From NCBI RefSeq assembly GCF_003989515.1, contig NZ_RBLU01000004.1:1-64000 (forward strand): a DNA stretch of 64,000 bases. Direction: 5' to 3'. Below are positions 52,135-61,105 of this stretch, one piece after another. The stretch is from Curtobacterium sp. HSID17257. GTDB lineage: Bacteria; Actinomycetota; Actinomycetes; Actinomycetales; Microbacteriaceae. Position numbers and translations under genes: made by a program. Within the stretch, counting starts at the first letter, position 1; the number at the start of each line of letters is the position of its first letter. The notes beneath the pieces were generated by a model. That model searched no databases and was not told the origin of the DNA. It was given only the letters and a program-made list of their open reading frames with translations.

Positions 52135-52197
52135 GGACCGAGCGACCGACCGGGTCGACCGGGTCGGCGGAACCGACCGCGGCGTAGCCTGCCGGGC

Positions 52198-52665
52198 ATG
52201 CACGCCATCAACCTCGCCGTGGCCGACGTCGAACGCTCGGCATCGTTCTACCGCGCGCTCCTCGGCATCGACGGCAGCGGCGTCATCGGCACCGAGTACC
52301 CGTCGAGCGAGACCGAGGCCGGCGGCACCACCGCGATGTTCACGCTCGACGACGGCCTGATCGTCAGCGTGTACGGGCGCGAGGACATGCGGAAGGACTC
52401 CGGTGTCGCACTCGCCGACGCGCCGAGCACGACCATCGGGCACTTCGAGCCGTCACAGGAGGCCGCGCAGGCGTTCCTCGACCGTGCCGCAGCGGCCGGA
52501 GCGGCGATGCTCGCGGCGCCGTACACGAGGCCGTGGGGCATGTGGTCCGGCTTCTTCCAGGACCCGGACGGCCACCTCTGGGAGGTCGTGGCGAACCCCG
52601 GTGGCGGTGACCCGGCGGAAGCGCACCCCGACCAGGACACCGTCGACCCGGAGTCGATCGAGTAG
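52198..52665 (+). CDS. VOC-family glyoxalase/bleomycin-resistance-like protein
   Basis: 155 residues. It begins with INLAVADVERSASFYRALLG (the N-terminal glyoxalase strand and helix) and ends with MWSGFFQDPDGHLWEVVANP, holding the usual Glu ligand. The first-half metal ligand (His in IN[H/L]) is replaced, so metal binding may be partial. Co-directional with the MarR gene and convergent with the ABC-F gene. Confidence 0.82.
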   Translation: MHAINLAVADVERSASFYRALLGIDGSGVIGTEYPSSETEAGGTTAMFTLDDGLIVSVYGREDMRKDSGVALADAPSTTIGHFEPSQEAAQAFLDRAAAAGAAMLAAPYTRPWGMWSGFFQDPDGHLWEVVANPGGGDPAEAHPDQDTVDPESIE

Positions 52666-52691
52666 CGGGTACCGGAACCGCGGGCCGCCAG

Positions 52692-54539
52692 CTACACCCC
52701 GAGCGTCTCCGCAACCTCGAGCCACCGCTCCTCGAGCTGCTCGACCTCGGCGTCGAGCGCCCCGAGCTTCGTCTGCAGCACCCCGAGCCCCGCGTAGTCC
52801 GACTGGTCGTGCGCGGCGAACGCGTCGAGCAGCTCCTGCCGGTCCTGCCCCGCCTTCGCGATCTTCCGGTCGAGGGCCGACATCTCCTTCTCCGCGGCGC
52901 GACGGTCCGCACCCGACAGACCGGGAGCGGCAGGGGCGCTGGACCCGACCGCAGTGCCACCGGAGGCGCCTGCCGGAGCCGTGTCGGGCCTCCCGGCCGA
53001 GGCGGCGGCAGCCGCAGCCGCCGTCTGTGGGACGGTCCCGGACGCCCGCAGTCGCATGTACTCGTCGACGCCGCCGGGCAGGTGCCGCAGGTGCCCACCG
53101 AGGACCGCGTACTGCTGGTCGGTGACGCGCTCGAGCAGGTACCGGTCGTGGGAGACGACGAGCAGGGTGCCCGGCCAGGTGTCGAGCAGGTCCTCCATCG
53201 CGGCGAGCATGTCGGTGTCGAGGTCGTTCGTCGGCTCGTCGAGGATCAGCACGTTGGGCTCGTCGAGCAGGATCAGCATGAGTTGCAGCCGGCGCTTCTG
53301 CCCACCGGACAGGTCCTTGACCGGCGTCGAGAGCTGCTCCGAGGTGAAGCCGAGCCGTTCGAGCAGCTGCGAGGGCGTCATCTCCTTGCCGTCGGCGACG
53401 TAGCTCGTCTTCTTGCGGGCGACGACCTCGCGGACGCGGTCGTCGGCGAACTGCTGCAGGTCGGCGAGCTGCTGGTCGAGCACCGCGACCTGCACCGTCT
53501 TGCCGGTCTTCACGCGGCCCTCGGTGGGCTGCAGCTTGCCGGACACCAGGTTGAGGAGGGTCGACTTGCCGGCACCGTTCGGCCCGAGGATGCCGGTCCG
53601 CTCCCCCGGTGCGATGCGCCACTCGACGTCGCGCAGGATCACGTCGTCGCCGAACGAGACACCGACGTCGAGCAGGTCGACGACGTCCTTGCCGAGCCGG
53701 GCGGTCGCCATCTGCGACAGGGCGACGGTGTCGCGGATCGGCGGCACGTCGTCGATCAGGGCGTTCGCCGCGTCGATGCGGAACTTCGGCTTGCTCGTGC
53801 GCGCGGGGGCACCACGGCGGAGCCAGGCGAGCTCCTTGCGGGCCAGGTTCTGGCGGCGCTGCTCGCTCGCGGCCGCCTGCCGGTCACGCTCGACGCGCTG
53901 CAGGATGTACGCCGCGTAGCCGCCCTCGAAGGGGTCGACGACACCGTCGTGGACCTCCCACGTGGCGGTCGACACGGCGTCGAGGAACCACCGGTCGTGC
54001 GTCACGACGACCATGCCGCCCTGGTTCGACGACCAGCGGCGGTTGATGTGGTCGGCGAGCCACTGGATGCCCTCGACGTCGAGGTGGTTGGTCGGCTCGT
54101 CGAGGAACAGGACGTCCCAGTCGCCGACGAGCAGCTTCGCGAGTGCGATGCGCCGTCGCTGACCGCCGGAGAGGTCGTCGACCGTGGCGTCCCACGGGAT
54201 GTCCGACACGAGCCCGCCGATGATGTCGCGGATCTTCGGGTCGCCGGCCCACTCGTGCTCGGCGAGCTCGCCGACGACGATGCTGCCGACGGTCGCACCC
54301 GCGGGCAGGACGTCACGCTGGTCGAGGTACCCGACGGTCAGGCCGCGTCGGTGGGTGACCCGCCCCGCGTCCGGCTCGAGGCGCTGCGCGAGCAGGGCGA
54401 GCAGGGTCGACTTGCCGTCGCCGTTGCGGCCGACGACGCCGATGCGGTCACCCTCGTCGAGGCCGAGGGTGACGCTGTCGAAGACGACCTTGGTGGGGAA
54501 CTCGAGATGCAGGTTCTCGGCGCCGAGGAGATGAGCCAC
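52692..54539 (-). CDS. ABC-F family ATPase, Uup-like
   Basis: 615 residues with two ATPase domains in one chain and no membrane region: GRNGDGKST (~38) with LSGGQRRR (~143) and FLDEPTNHLD; then GPNGAGKST (~320) with LSGGQKRR (~415) and LILDEPTNDLD. Between them is the P-site-tRNA-interaction linker (~205-260; AAASEQRRQNLARKELAWLRR). The C-terminal coiled coil (~550-615, MSALDRKIAKAGQDRQELL) is the Uup-type extension. ABC-F proteins act on ribosomes at stalled or empty P/E sites. Confidence 0.92.
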   Translation of the reverse strand: MAHLLGAENLHLEFPTKVVFDSVTLGLDEGDRIGVVGRNGDGKSTLLALLAQRLEPDAGRVTHRRGLTVGYLDQRDVLPAGATVGSIVVGELAEHEWAGDPKIRDIIGGLVSDIPWDATVDDLSGGQRRRIALAKLLVGDWDVLFLDEPTNHLDVEGIQWLADHINRRWSSNQGGMVVVTHDRWFLDAVSTATWEVHDGVVDPFEGGYAAYILQRVERDRQAAASEQRRQNLARKELAWLRRGAPARTSKPKFRIDAANALIDDVPPIRDTVALSQMATARLGKDVVDLLDVGVSFGDDVILRDVEWRIAPGERTGILGPNGAGKSTLLNLVSGKLQPTEGRVKTGKTVQVAVLDQQLADLQQFADDRVREVVARKKTSYVADGKEMTPSQLLERLGFTSEQLSTPVKDLSGGQKRRLQLMLILLDEPNVLILDEPTNDLDTDMLAAMEDLLDTWPGTLLVVSHDRYLLERVTDQQYAVLGGHLRHLPGGVDEYMRLRASGTVPQTAAAAAAASAGRPDTAPAGASGGTAVGSSAPAAPGLSGADRRAAEKEMSALDRKIAKAGQDRQELLDAFAAHDQSDYAGLGVLQTKLGALDAEVEQLEERWLEVAETLGV

Positions 54540-54627
54540 TCGTCAAGGGTAGGCGGCGCCGCGGGGTGCGGGCGCCGCGCGGTGCGACCGGGGTGGCCCC
54601 GGTGGTTCGGTGGCGTTGGGCGCTGCG

Positions 54628-54685
54628 GCACAACTGGCAGCACGTCGCGCAACGGGATTCCGCGGCGCGACGTGCTGCCGGTTGT
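54628..54685. terminator. 23-bp hairpin terminator after the solitary ATPase gene
   Basis: Arms at 54628-54650 and 54663-54685 (starting GCACAAC and ending GTTGTGC) pair with one mismatch around 12 bases. It separates the ATPase gene from the ABC-F gene on the same strand. Confidence 0.75.
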
Positions 54686-54780
54686 GCAGCGGGCAGCGGC
54701 GCGGCGGGCTCACCGATGCGTGACCGAGGTCGCTTCGCCGGTTCGATCACCGCAGCGCTGACCGTGGGGACCGATGGGTG

Positions 54781-55974
54781 TCAGAGTTGCGGCGCCGGGA
54801 AGTCCGCCCAGCTGTCGGCGGGCCGGCGATCGTCCCGCGGGTCGTCGTACACGAGGCTCCGGATGTACTGGTCGAGGTACGGGAGCGTGAAGGAGACGAA
54901 GCCGTGCCCCGCCCGCTGGACGTAGCCCGTGTCGATCAGCCGTCGCTTGTACACCTGGACGTACTGGTCGGACTCGCCCATCAGCGCCACGATGCGCGAC
55001 ATCTTCGCCCGGCCGTCGACCAACGCCAGCGTCATGGCCTTCACGAACTCGCGGTCCTTGTCCGACAGGTCGAGGTACACCTTGCTGATCACTCGACTCA
55101 TGACTGCCTTGATGGCCTTCTCGAACGCGACCTCTGCGTCCTCGATCTCGATGGTGGGCGCGTCACTCCTGGCGCGCCAGGCGTAGTCACCGACCAACTG
55201 GATGAGGTAGGGGTAACCTTGCGCGATCTCGGCGAGGCGACGCAGGGCTTCGGGGCTGATCTGCCGCCCACCGACCGCCGCAGTGTCACGGAGCACCGCC
55301 ATGGTGGCGTGCGGGTCGAGCCGTTCGAAGGTGAGGTCACGAGAGCGACGCAGGAACGTCGCATGCTCTTGCTTGAGGAGTTCGTCGAGGTCGATCCTGA
55401 TCCCGGCGAACGCGATCATGATGTTCGCACCGTCGGTCAGTGCGTGGGACACCTGGAGCGCGAACTTTGCCAGCTCACGCAGACGGACTCGGCCGGAGGA
55501 CACTTCGTCGATGGTGATGAGGATGCCGCGATTGTCGATCGCTCTGGACAGGGCGACGAGATCGTTCCGGAGGAGCGGCTTCACTTCTCGGTGCCGGTCC
55601 TGGTACTCCCAGGATGCACTGAACTTCCAGAGACCAACGCTCGTCAGACGCGCCTTCGTCGCCGGATCGAGTCCGTTCAACAGCGCCGGGATCGTGGTCT
55701 CCATGACGCGGTCCATCAACCCGGAACTCGCATCGTCGCTGATGACGAGCCATCCCGCATCCGTCGCCGCGTTCTGGAGCAGCGTCAGCATCGACGTCTT
55801 GCCGGCGCCGCGGAGACCAGCGATGAGGATCGAGTGGTTCTCGCCGAAGTCGAGCGTGCTGAAGACGCGTGTGAGCTCGTCGATCTCCTGCTCATGGCCA
55901 CCGAAGACCAGCGGCTGGCGGCCGTATCCTGGATTGAACGGGCTGCGCGACCGCTCGACGGGGCTCTGACTCAT
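54781..55974 (-). CDS. Solitary Orc1/Cdc6-like AAA ATPase with C-terminal winged helix
   Basis: 397 residues, ATG after GGGAG. P-loop in ILIAGLRGAGKTSML (~50-64), Walker B in ILITIDEVSSG (~150), sensor-like FAGIRIDLDELL (~185), lid region QGYPYLIQLVGDYAWRA (~255), and a winged-helix end (VQVYKRRLIDTGYVQRAGHG, ~345-364). Similar stand-alone ATPases occur in many actinobacteria and near mobile or defence genes; the function is unknown. Codons such as GAT, ATC and CGT and the AT-rich promoter are less GC-biased than in neighbours, hinting at transfer. It lies alone between ABC-F and molybdenum cofactor genes. Confidence 0.85.
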   Translation of the reverse strand: MSQSPVERSRSPFNPGYGRQPLVFGGHEQEIDELTRVFSTLDFGENHSILIAGLRGAGKTSMLTLLQNAATDAGWLVISDDASSGLMDRVMETTIPALLNGLDPATKARLTSVGLWKFSASWEYQDRHREVKPLLRNDLVALSRAIDNRGILITIDEVSSGRVRLRELAKFALQVSHALTDGANIMIAFAGIRIDLDELLKQEHATFLRRSRDLTFERLDPHATMAVLRDTAAVGGRQISPEALRRLAEIAQGYPYLIQLVGDYAWRARSDAPTIEIEDAEVAFEKAIKAVMSRVISKVYLDLSDKDREFVKAMTLALVDGRAKMSRIVALMGESDQYVQVYKRRLIDTGYVQRAGHGFVSFTLPYLDQYIRSLVYDDPRDDRRPADSWADFPAPQL

Positions 55975-55984
55975 CACACTCCCG

Positions 55985-56012
55985 ATCGTTGTTTACTTTA
56001 TTTATTTTACTG
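55985..56012 (-). promoter_or_regulatory. AT-rich promoter of the solitary ATPase gene
   Basis: The interval around GTTTACTTTATTTATTTTAC is the most AT-rich stretch in the window. On the minus strand TAAAAT at 56009-56004 is a good -10 element, with a weak -35 (CTGCGA) 17 bases upstream. Confidence 0.45.
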
Positions 56013-56055
56013 CGGGAGTGCCGGCGTCGCAGAGTGGGCGCGCACGCTCACGGAG

Positions 56056-56529
56056 TCACAACGCGGCGACCCACTCGTCGGTGCCGTCGGTGAACTCCTG
56101 GCGCTTCCAGATCGGCGTCCGCTCCTTCACGAGGTCGATCAGCGCGGCGCAGGCGGCGAAGGCCTCGGCCCGGTGCGGCGAGGACACGGCCGCGGCGAGC
56201 GCCACGTCCCCGATGCGCAGCGCTCCGACACGGTGCAGCACGGCGACCCGGACCTCGGGGTGCGCGTCCGCGATCGAGCGGGCGACCTCGGCGATGACGT
56301 CACCCGCGCTCGGGTGCCGTTCGTAGTCGAGTGCGGTGACGCCCTTGCCCTCGTCGTGGTCGCGGACGACCCCGGCGAACGTGACGACGGCGCCGTCGCG
56401 GTCGGTGGTCACGGCTGCGGAGACCTCGTCGACGGTGACCACGCGGTCGACGACGTCGGCGACGACGACCCGCTCGGCTGTCCCGTGATCGTCGGGCCCG
56501 TGGACGCCGGTCCCGCGGTCGCCGCTCAC
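56056..56529 (-). CDS. moaE: Molybdopterin synthase large subunit MoaE
   Basis: 157 residues, GTG overlapping the mogA stop. MoaE motifs: VTFAGVVRDHDEGKGVTALDYE (~48-69; given by position), VAVLHRVGALRIGDVALAAAVSSPHR (~95-120), and the active-site Lys in ERTPIWKRQEF (~140). It adds sulfur from MoaD thiocarboxylate to precursor Z. About 25 extra N-terminal residues contain HGPDDHG and look disordered. Last gene of the moeA-moaC-mogA-moaE operon; moaA and moaD are not in the window. Confidence 0.92.
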   Translation of the reverse strand: MSGDRGTGVHGPDDHGTAERVVVADVVDRVVTVDEVSAAVTTDRDGAVVTFAGVVRDHDEGKGVTALDYERHPSAGDVIAEVARSIADAHPEVRVAVLHRVGALRIGDVALAAAVSSPHRAEAFAACAALIDLVKERTPIWKRQEFTDGTDEWVAAL

Positions 56530-57038
56530 GAGGCGCTCCGGGGCGCGTGGCCCTCGCCGTGCAGCTGGGCGAGCACGTGGTCGAGCACGCCGTCCAGCAC
56601 CGCGAGGCCGTCGGCGACACCACCACGGGACCCCGGCAGGGTCACGACGACCGTCCGGCCACCGGCGATGCCCGCGACCCCGCGGGTCAGCAGCGCGGTC
56701 GGCCCCGCACCGGCGAGGCCGCGACGACGGATCTCCTCGGTGATGCCGGGCAGCTCCAGGTCGATCAGCGGAGCGACGGCCTCGGGGGTGCGGTCGGTCG
56801 GCGTGACGCCGGTGCCGCCCGTGGTGACGACGACCTTCGCGTCGGCGAGCAGCTCGACGGAGACGGTCTCGGCGATCGGGCCGCCGTCGGGCACGATCGT
56901 CGGCTCGGCGACGGTGAAGCCCCGCTCGCGCAGCCACGCGGCGATCACGGGCCCGGTGCGGTCGAGCGTCGGGTCGGTCGATGCCTGCGTGGAGACGACC
57001 ACCACACCGGCTCGGCCCCTGGTGAGTTCGGACGTCAT
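56526..57038 (-). CDS. mogA: Molybdopterin adenylyltransferase MogA/MoaB
   Basis: 170 residues with ATG overlapping the moaC stop. The MoCF domain has VVVTTGGTGVTPTDRTPEAV (~70-89) and LPGSRGGVADGLAVL (~133-147), the usual Asp and Ser/Gly residues of the molybdopterin site. It adenylylates molybdopterin before metal insertion by MoeA. Coupled on both sides. Confidence 0.9.
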   Translation of the reverse strand: MTSELTRGRAGVVVVSTQASTDPTLDRTGPVIAAWLRERGFTVAEPTIVPDGGPIAETVSVELLADAKVVVTTGGTGVTPTDRTPEAVAPLIDLELPGITEEIRRRGLAGAGPTALLTRGVAGIAGGRTVVVTLPGSRGGVADGLAVLDGVLDHVLAQLHGEGHAPRSAS

Positions 57039-57538
57039 CGGTTGCTCCAGTCCCCCGAACGCCCGCCGTGCTTCTCGAGCACCCGGACGTCGGTGATCAC
57101 GGCCTTGCGGTCGACGGCCTTCACCATGTCGTACACGGTCAGTGCCGCCACGCTCGCCCCGGTCAGGGCCTCCATCTCGACGCCCGTGCGCGAGGTGGTG
57201 CGGACCGAGACCTCGATGCGCACGCGGTCGCCGTCGCCCTCGATGTCGACCTCGACGCCCGCGATCGGCAGCGGGTGGCAGAGCGGCACCAGGTCCGACG
57301 TCTTCTTGACGGCCATGATCGCCGCGATGCGTGCGGTGCCGATCACCTCGCCCTTGGGCAGCGAGCCGTCGAGGATGCGCTCGACCACGTCGGTGCGGGT
57401 GACGAGCGTCGCGGTGGCCGTGGCGGACCGGGCGGTGACGTCCTTGTCGGAGACGTCGACCATGTGCGCGGTGCCGTCGGCGCGCACGTGCGAGAGCTCG
57501 GCGTCACGCGCGCCGGCGGTCGAGGGGTCGTCGGTCAT
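57035..57538 (-). CDS. moaC: Cyclic pyranopterin monophosphate synthase MoaC
   Basis: 167 residues. Family motifs: MVDVSDKDVTARSATATA (~22-39), KTSDLVPLCHPLPIAGVEVD (~74-93), TSRTGVEMEALTGASVAALTVYDM (~109-132; by position) and KAVDRKAVI. It forms precursor Z from the MoaA product. ATG overlaps the moeA stop by 4 bases and its stop overlaps mogA. Confidence 0.94.
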   Translation of the reverse strand: MTDDPSTAGARDAELSHVRADGTAHMVDVSDKDVTARSATATATLVTRTDVVERILDGSLPKGEVIGTARIAAIMAVKKTSDLVPLCHPLPIAGVEVDIEGDGDRVRIEVSVRTTSRTGVEMEALTGASVAALTVYDMVKAVDRKAVITDVRVLEKHGGRSGDWSNR

Positions 57539-58782
57539 CGGAGGCTCCAGACGGTCAGCGGGTTTCCCGGTTCGACGGAGTCGGTGCCGAGGGGGACGTG
57601 GACGAGGTGGGTGGCTGCGGCGAGGTGCCCGAGCAGGTGCGAGCTCGGCCCGCCCACGAAGTGCACCCGCCCGTCGGCGACGCGGCCGCGTCGGACCTGG
57701 TGCTTGCCGACGGGCGAGCTCGCCGACTCGGCGGCCGGCAGCTCGGCGGTCGGGCGGTCCGGAGCGCCGACGGCCGCCGCGAGCACCGGGCGCAGGAACA
57801 CCTCGAAGGACACGAGGGCGGACACGGGGTTCCCGGGGAAGGCCACGACCGGTACCCGCCGACCGGCGAGCTCGACGAGTCCGAGGGCCTGGGGTCCGCC
57901 GGGCTGCATCGCGACCGGGGTGACCGCGAGGCCGCGCGGCTCGAGGACCTGGCGCACGACCTCGTACGCACCGGCACTGATCCCACCGGTGGTCAGGACG
58001 AGGTCGGCCCAGTCGCCGACGGCCGATACGAGCCCCGGCAGGAACGCCTCGGCAGCATCGCTCAGCTGCACGCGGCGCACCACGGCACCGACCTCGGCCA
58101 GGGCCGCACGCAGCGCCACACCGTTCGCGTCACGGATGACCGCGCCCGCCGCGTCCGAGCCGTCGTCGTCCTGTTGGCCGCCGTCGATGAGCTCGCTGCC
58201 CGTCGACACGACGAGCACCCGGACCGGCCGCAGCACGGACACCGCGCCGACCCCCGCCGACGCCAGTGCGCCGAGGAGCGCCGGGGTCACCGGGGCTCCG
58301 ACCGGCGCGAGCTCGGCACCGAGCGCGACGTCGCTGCCGACACGACGGACGAACGTGCCGGCGGTTGTGCCGTCCGGCACGGTGAGCACGTCGAGTCCCA
58401 GCGCCGCGGGGAACGCGCCCGGCGGTGACGCCTCGACCGGCACGACGGCGTCCGCGCCGTCCGGGATCCGCGCCCCGGTCATGATCGGCGCTGCGGTCCC
58501 GGGCGCGAGCGGCACCGGGACGGCTCCGGCGGGGATCGGGTCGACCACCCGGACGACCTGGCCGGCCTCGGTCGAGCGCACGGCGAACCCGTCCATCTGG
58601 CTGTTGTCGAACACCGGCAGCGGGACGGGTGCGGTCACCGCACGCGCGAGCATCCGGTACCCGCGACCGGCGCCGGCGCCGTCTGCCAGGTCGTCGAGCG
58701 TGAGCACCTCCGGAGCGCGCGGAGCGAGCACGGGTGCGAGGAGCGCGGCGACCTCGTCGCGGTGCTGACCGATCGTGCGCAC
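57535..58782 (-). CDS. moeA: Molybdopterin molybdenumtransferase MoeA
   Basis: 415 residues from GTG. Domains in order: N-terminal (DNSQMDGFAVRS, ~60), a beta domain (GAVPVPLAPGTAAPIMTGA), the MoCF domain (VLVVSTGSELIDGG ~190; DLVLTTGGISAGAYEVVRQV ~250; VVAFPGNPVSALVSFEVF ~312) and a C-terminal domain. It inserts molybdate into adenylylated molybdopterin. First gene of the operon; divergent from MTA phosphorylase. Confidence 0.93.
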   Translation of the reverse strand: MRTIGQHRDEVAALLAPVLAPRAPEVLTLDDLADGAGAGRGYRMLARAVTAPVPLPVFDNSQMDGFAVRSTEAGQVVRVVDPIPAGAVPVPLAPGTAAPIMTGARIPDGADAVVPVEASPPGAFPAALGLDVLTVPDGTTAGTFVRRVGSDVALGAELAPVGAPVTPALLGALASAGVGAVSVLRPVRVLVVSTGSELIDGGQQDDDGSDAAGAVIRDANGVALRAALAEVGAVVRRVQLSDAAEAFLPGLVSAVGDWADLVLTTGGISAGAYEVVRQVLEPRGLAVTPVAMQPGGPQALGLVELAGRRVPVVAFPGNPVSALVSFEVFLRPVLAAAVGAPDRPTAELPAAESASSPVGKHQVRRGRVADGRVHFVGGPSSHLLGHLAAATHLVHVPLGTDSVEPGNPLTVWSLR

Positions 58783-58898
58783 GCAGGCCTCCGAACATCG
58801 TGGGACGCCCCGTTCCCGGTCGACGCCGGAGGGGCGTCAGTAGCGTATCCAGGGCGCACCACGCGCCGATGACATCCGGAGGACCTGTGGAGGACCAC

Positions 58899-59765
58899 GT
58901 GACCACGACCGAACCTGTGGACGGAACGACGGCTCGCATCGGGGTGATCGGGGGCTCCGGCCTCTACCGCCTGTTCGAGGAGGGCACCGCCGACGAGATC
59001 ACCGTGGACACGCCCTACGGCCCGACGTCGAGCCCGATCACGGTCGGCACGATGGCCGGCAAGCGCGTCGCGTTCCTCACCCGCCACGGCCGCGAGCACT
59101 CGGTCGCGCCGCACCTGATCAACCACCGCGCGAACGTCTGGGCGCTCCGGTCCCTCGGCGTCCGGGCGATCGTGTCGTCGAGCGCGGTCGGCGGCCTGCA
59201 CCCGGACTACGCCCCCGGCACGTTCGTCGTGACCGACCAGCTCATCGACCGCACCTGGGGCCGGAAGGACACCTTCTTCGAGGACCAGGTGCAGCACCTG
59301 TCCTTCGCCGACCCGTTCGACCCGGTGCTCCGTCGCGCCGCCGTCGACGCCGTCGCCGCGCTCGACGTGCCGTTCCGGCCCACGGGCACGTGCGTCGTCA
59401 TCCAGGGCCCGCGCTTCTCGACCCGAGCGGAGTCGATCTGGATGCGCGAGGCCGGTGGCCACACGATCAACATGACGATGACCCCCGAGGTGCCGCTCGC
59501 GGCCGAGCTCGGCATCGGCACGGTCAACCTGTCGTACGTCACGGACGCGGACGCCGGCCTCGCGCCCACCGAGGACGAGGCAGCTCGGTCCACCGAGGCC
59601 CCCGTCACCCACGGTGCCGTGATGGAGCGCCTGGCCCGCGCGAACGAGGTCATCGTCCGCGCCATCGGTGACGTCGTCGCCGCGCTGCCCGACGACTACA
59701 CCCCGCGCGAGCTGGTCCCCGCCACGGCCAGCGAGAGCGTGCTGCGGAAGACGGTGGACGCATGA
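58899..59765 (+). CDS. mtnP: 5'-methylthioadenosine phosphorylase
   Basis: 288 residues if the GTG at 58899 is used, which has GGAGG at 5 bases; GTG 58887 also has a ribosome site. MTAP signatures: IGVIGGSGLYRLFEE (~14), LTRHGREHSVAPHLINHRAN (~60-79), VSSSAVGGLHPDYAPG (~100), RFSTRAESIWMREAGG (~180) and MTMTPEVPLAAELGI (~200). It phosphorolyses MTA to adenine and methylthioribose-1-phosphate. Coupled by a 4-base overlap to the epimerase gene, an unusual partner. The nucleosidase at 19028 does a related reaction. Confidence 0.92.
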   Translation: MTTTEPVDGTTARIGVIGGSGLYRLFEEGTADEITVDTPYGPTSSPITVGTMAGKRVAFLTRHGREHSVAPHLINHRANVWALRSLGVRAIVSSSAVGGLHPDYAPGTFVVTDQLIDRTWGRKDTFFEDQVQHLSFADPFDPVLRRAAVDAVAALDVPFRPTGTCVVIQGPRFSTRAESIWMREAGGHTINMTMTPEVPLAAELGIGTVNLSYVTDADAGLAPTEDEAARSTEAPVTHGAVMERLARANEVIVRAIGDVVAALPDDYTPRELVPATASESVLRKTVDA

Positions 59766-60835
59766 GCCGCCTGCTCGTCACCGGCGGCGCGGGCTTCATC
59801 GGCTCCGCGATCGTCCGCCGCGCCCTCGCCGAGGGCCACGAGGTCCGCATCCTCGACTCGCTGCGCGACGACGTGCACGGCGACCCCGCCGAGGTCGTCC
59901 GTGCCCACGAGCAGCAGGGCCTGTCGTTCGTGCACGGTGACGTCCGCGACCGCGCCGCGCTCGAAGCGGCACTCGAGGGCGTCGACGTCGTCTGCCACCA
60001 GGCGGCGAAGGTCGGCCTCGGAGTCGACTTCCAGGACGCCCCCGACTACGTCTCGTCGAACGACGCCGGCACCGCGCACGTGCTCGCGGGCATGGACCGG
60101 CACGGCATCGGCCGCCTGGTCGTCGCGAGCTCGATGGTCGTCTACGGCGAGGGCGCGTACGAGACCGCCGACGGCGAGCCGATGCGACCACCGGCGCGCC
60201 GACGCGAGGACCTCGACGCCGGACGCTTCGACCCGATCGGTCCCGACGGCCGTCCCCTCGTGCCCGGGCTGATCGACGAGTCGGCCGCCCTGGACCCCCG
60301 CAACGTGTACGCGCAGACGAAGGTCGCGCAGGAGCACCTGGCCTCGTCGTGGGCCCGCGCGACGGGCGGCACTGCGATCGCCCTGCGCTACCACAACGTC
60401 TACGGACCGGGCATGCCGTCGAACACCCCGTACGCCGGCGTCGCGTCGCTCTTCCGCTCGGCACTCGCCCGCGGCGAGGCACCGCGCGTGTTCGAGGACG
60501 GCCGACAGCGTCGCGACTTCGTGCACGTGGACGACGTCGCCGGCGCGAACGCCGCGTCGATCGCCGCGACCGCCGAGCTGCCCGCCGAGACCTTCCGGGC
60601 GTACAACGTCGGTTCCGGCGTCGTGCACACCATCGGCGACATGGCCGCGGCCATCGCCGGCCCCGACGGCCCGCAGCCGGTCGTGACCGGTGAGTACCGG
60701 TTGGGCGACGTCCGACACGTCACGGCGTCGTCCGACCGGATCCGATCGGAGCTCGGTTGGCAGGCGCAGGTCGACTTCGAGCAGGGCATGCGCGACTTCG
60801 CGACCGCCCCGCTCCGTGCCGCCGTGCAGCGGTGA
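59762..60835 (+). CDS. NAD-dependent epimerase/dehydratase (extended SDR)
   Basis: 357 residues with ATG overlapping mtnP. It shows VTGGAGFIGSAIVRRAL (~6-22), DVRDRAALEAAL (~60), VVASSMVVYGEGAYE (~120; catalytic Ser), YAQTKVAQEHL (Tyr/Lys, ~182) and RYHNVYGPGMPSNTPYAGVA (~208). It resembles UDP-glucose/GlcNAc 4-epimerases and dTDP-sugar dehydratases; the exact sugar is not clear. The ~25-residue PPARRREDLDAGRFDPIGPD insertion after the Ser motif is unusual. The glycosyltransferase cluster begins 270 bases downstream. Confidence 0.88.
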   Translation: MSRLLVTGGAGFIGSAIVRRALAEGHEVRILDSLRDDVHGDPAEVVRAHEQQGLSFVHGDVRDRAALEAALEGVDVVCHQAAKVGLGVDFQDAPDYVSSNDAGTAHVLAGMDRHGIGRLVVASSMVVYGEGAYETADGEPMRPPARRREDLDAGRFDPIGPDGRPLVPGLIDESAALDPRNVYAQTKVAQEHLASSWARATGGTAIALRYHNVYGPGMPSNTPYAGVASLFRSALARGEAPRVFEDGRQRRDFVHVDDVAGANAASIAATAELPAETFRAYNVGSGVVHTIGDMAAAIAGPDGPQPVVTGEYRLGDVRHVTASSDRIRSELGWQAQVDFEQGMRDFATAPLRAAVQR

Positions 60836-60857
60836 CGCAGCGCGCGGCGGACGACGC

Positions 60858-60912
60858 CGCCTGAGACTCGTCTCAGGCGACACGGCTCGCGCCTCCGGGC
60901 GCGAGCCGTGTC
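60858..60912. terminator. Two adjacent hairpins after the epimerase gene
   Basis: CGCCTGAGAC/GTCTCAGGCG (60858-60867 and 60870-60879) and a second, 15-base perfect hairpin at 60879-60893 and 60898-60912 with a TCCG tetraloop follow the epimerase stop. The second is a strong terminator candidate. The remaining ~190 bases before the next start hold nothing that I recognise. Confidence 0.7.
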
Positions 60913-61105
60913 GGTCTGGCCGAGACTCGCCCGCTGGACCAGGGCGAGGACGGGTGCACCCGCCTACGCAAGCGGACCGTCGACCGCAGCCGCGCCTCCC
61001 GGCCGTCCCCCGATCGCGGGACACGCCGTCCGGAGACCGCATCCGACACGCCCCGGGGGACAGGATCCTGTACCCCGCGGCGTGTCATCGTGTTACGTCG
61101 TGAGC

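Noticed and set aside
55985-56012. AT-rich stretch considered as a replication origin or partition site
   Set aside because: It is only about 25 bases, with no DnaA boxes or iterons, and fits a promoter.
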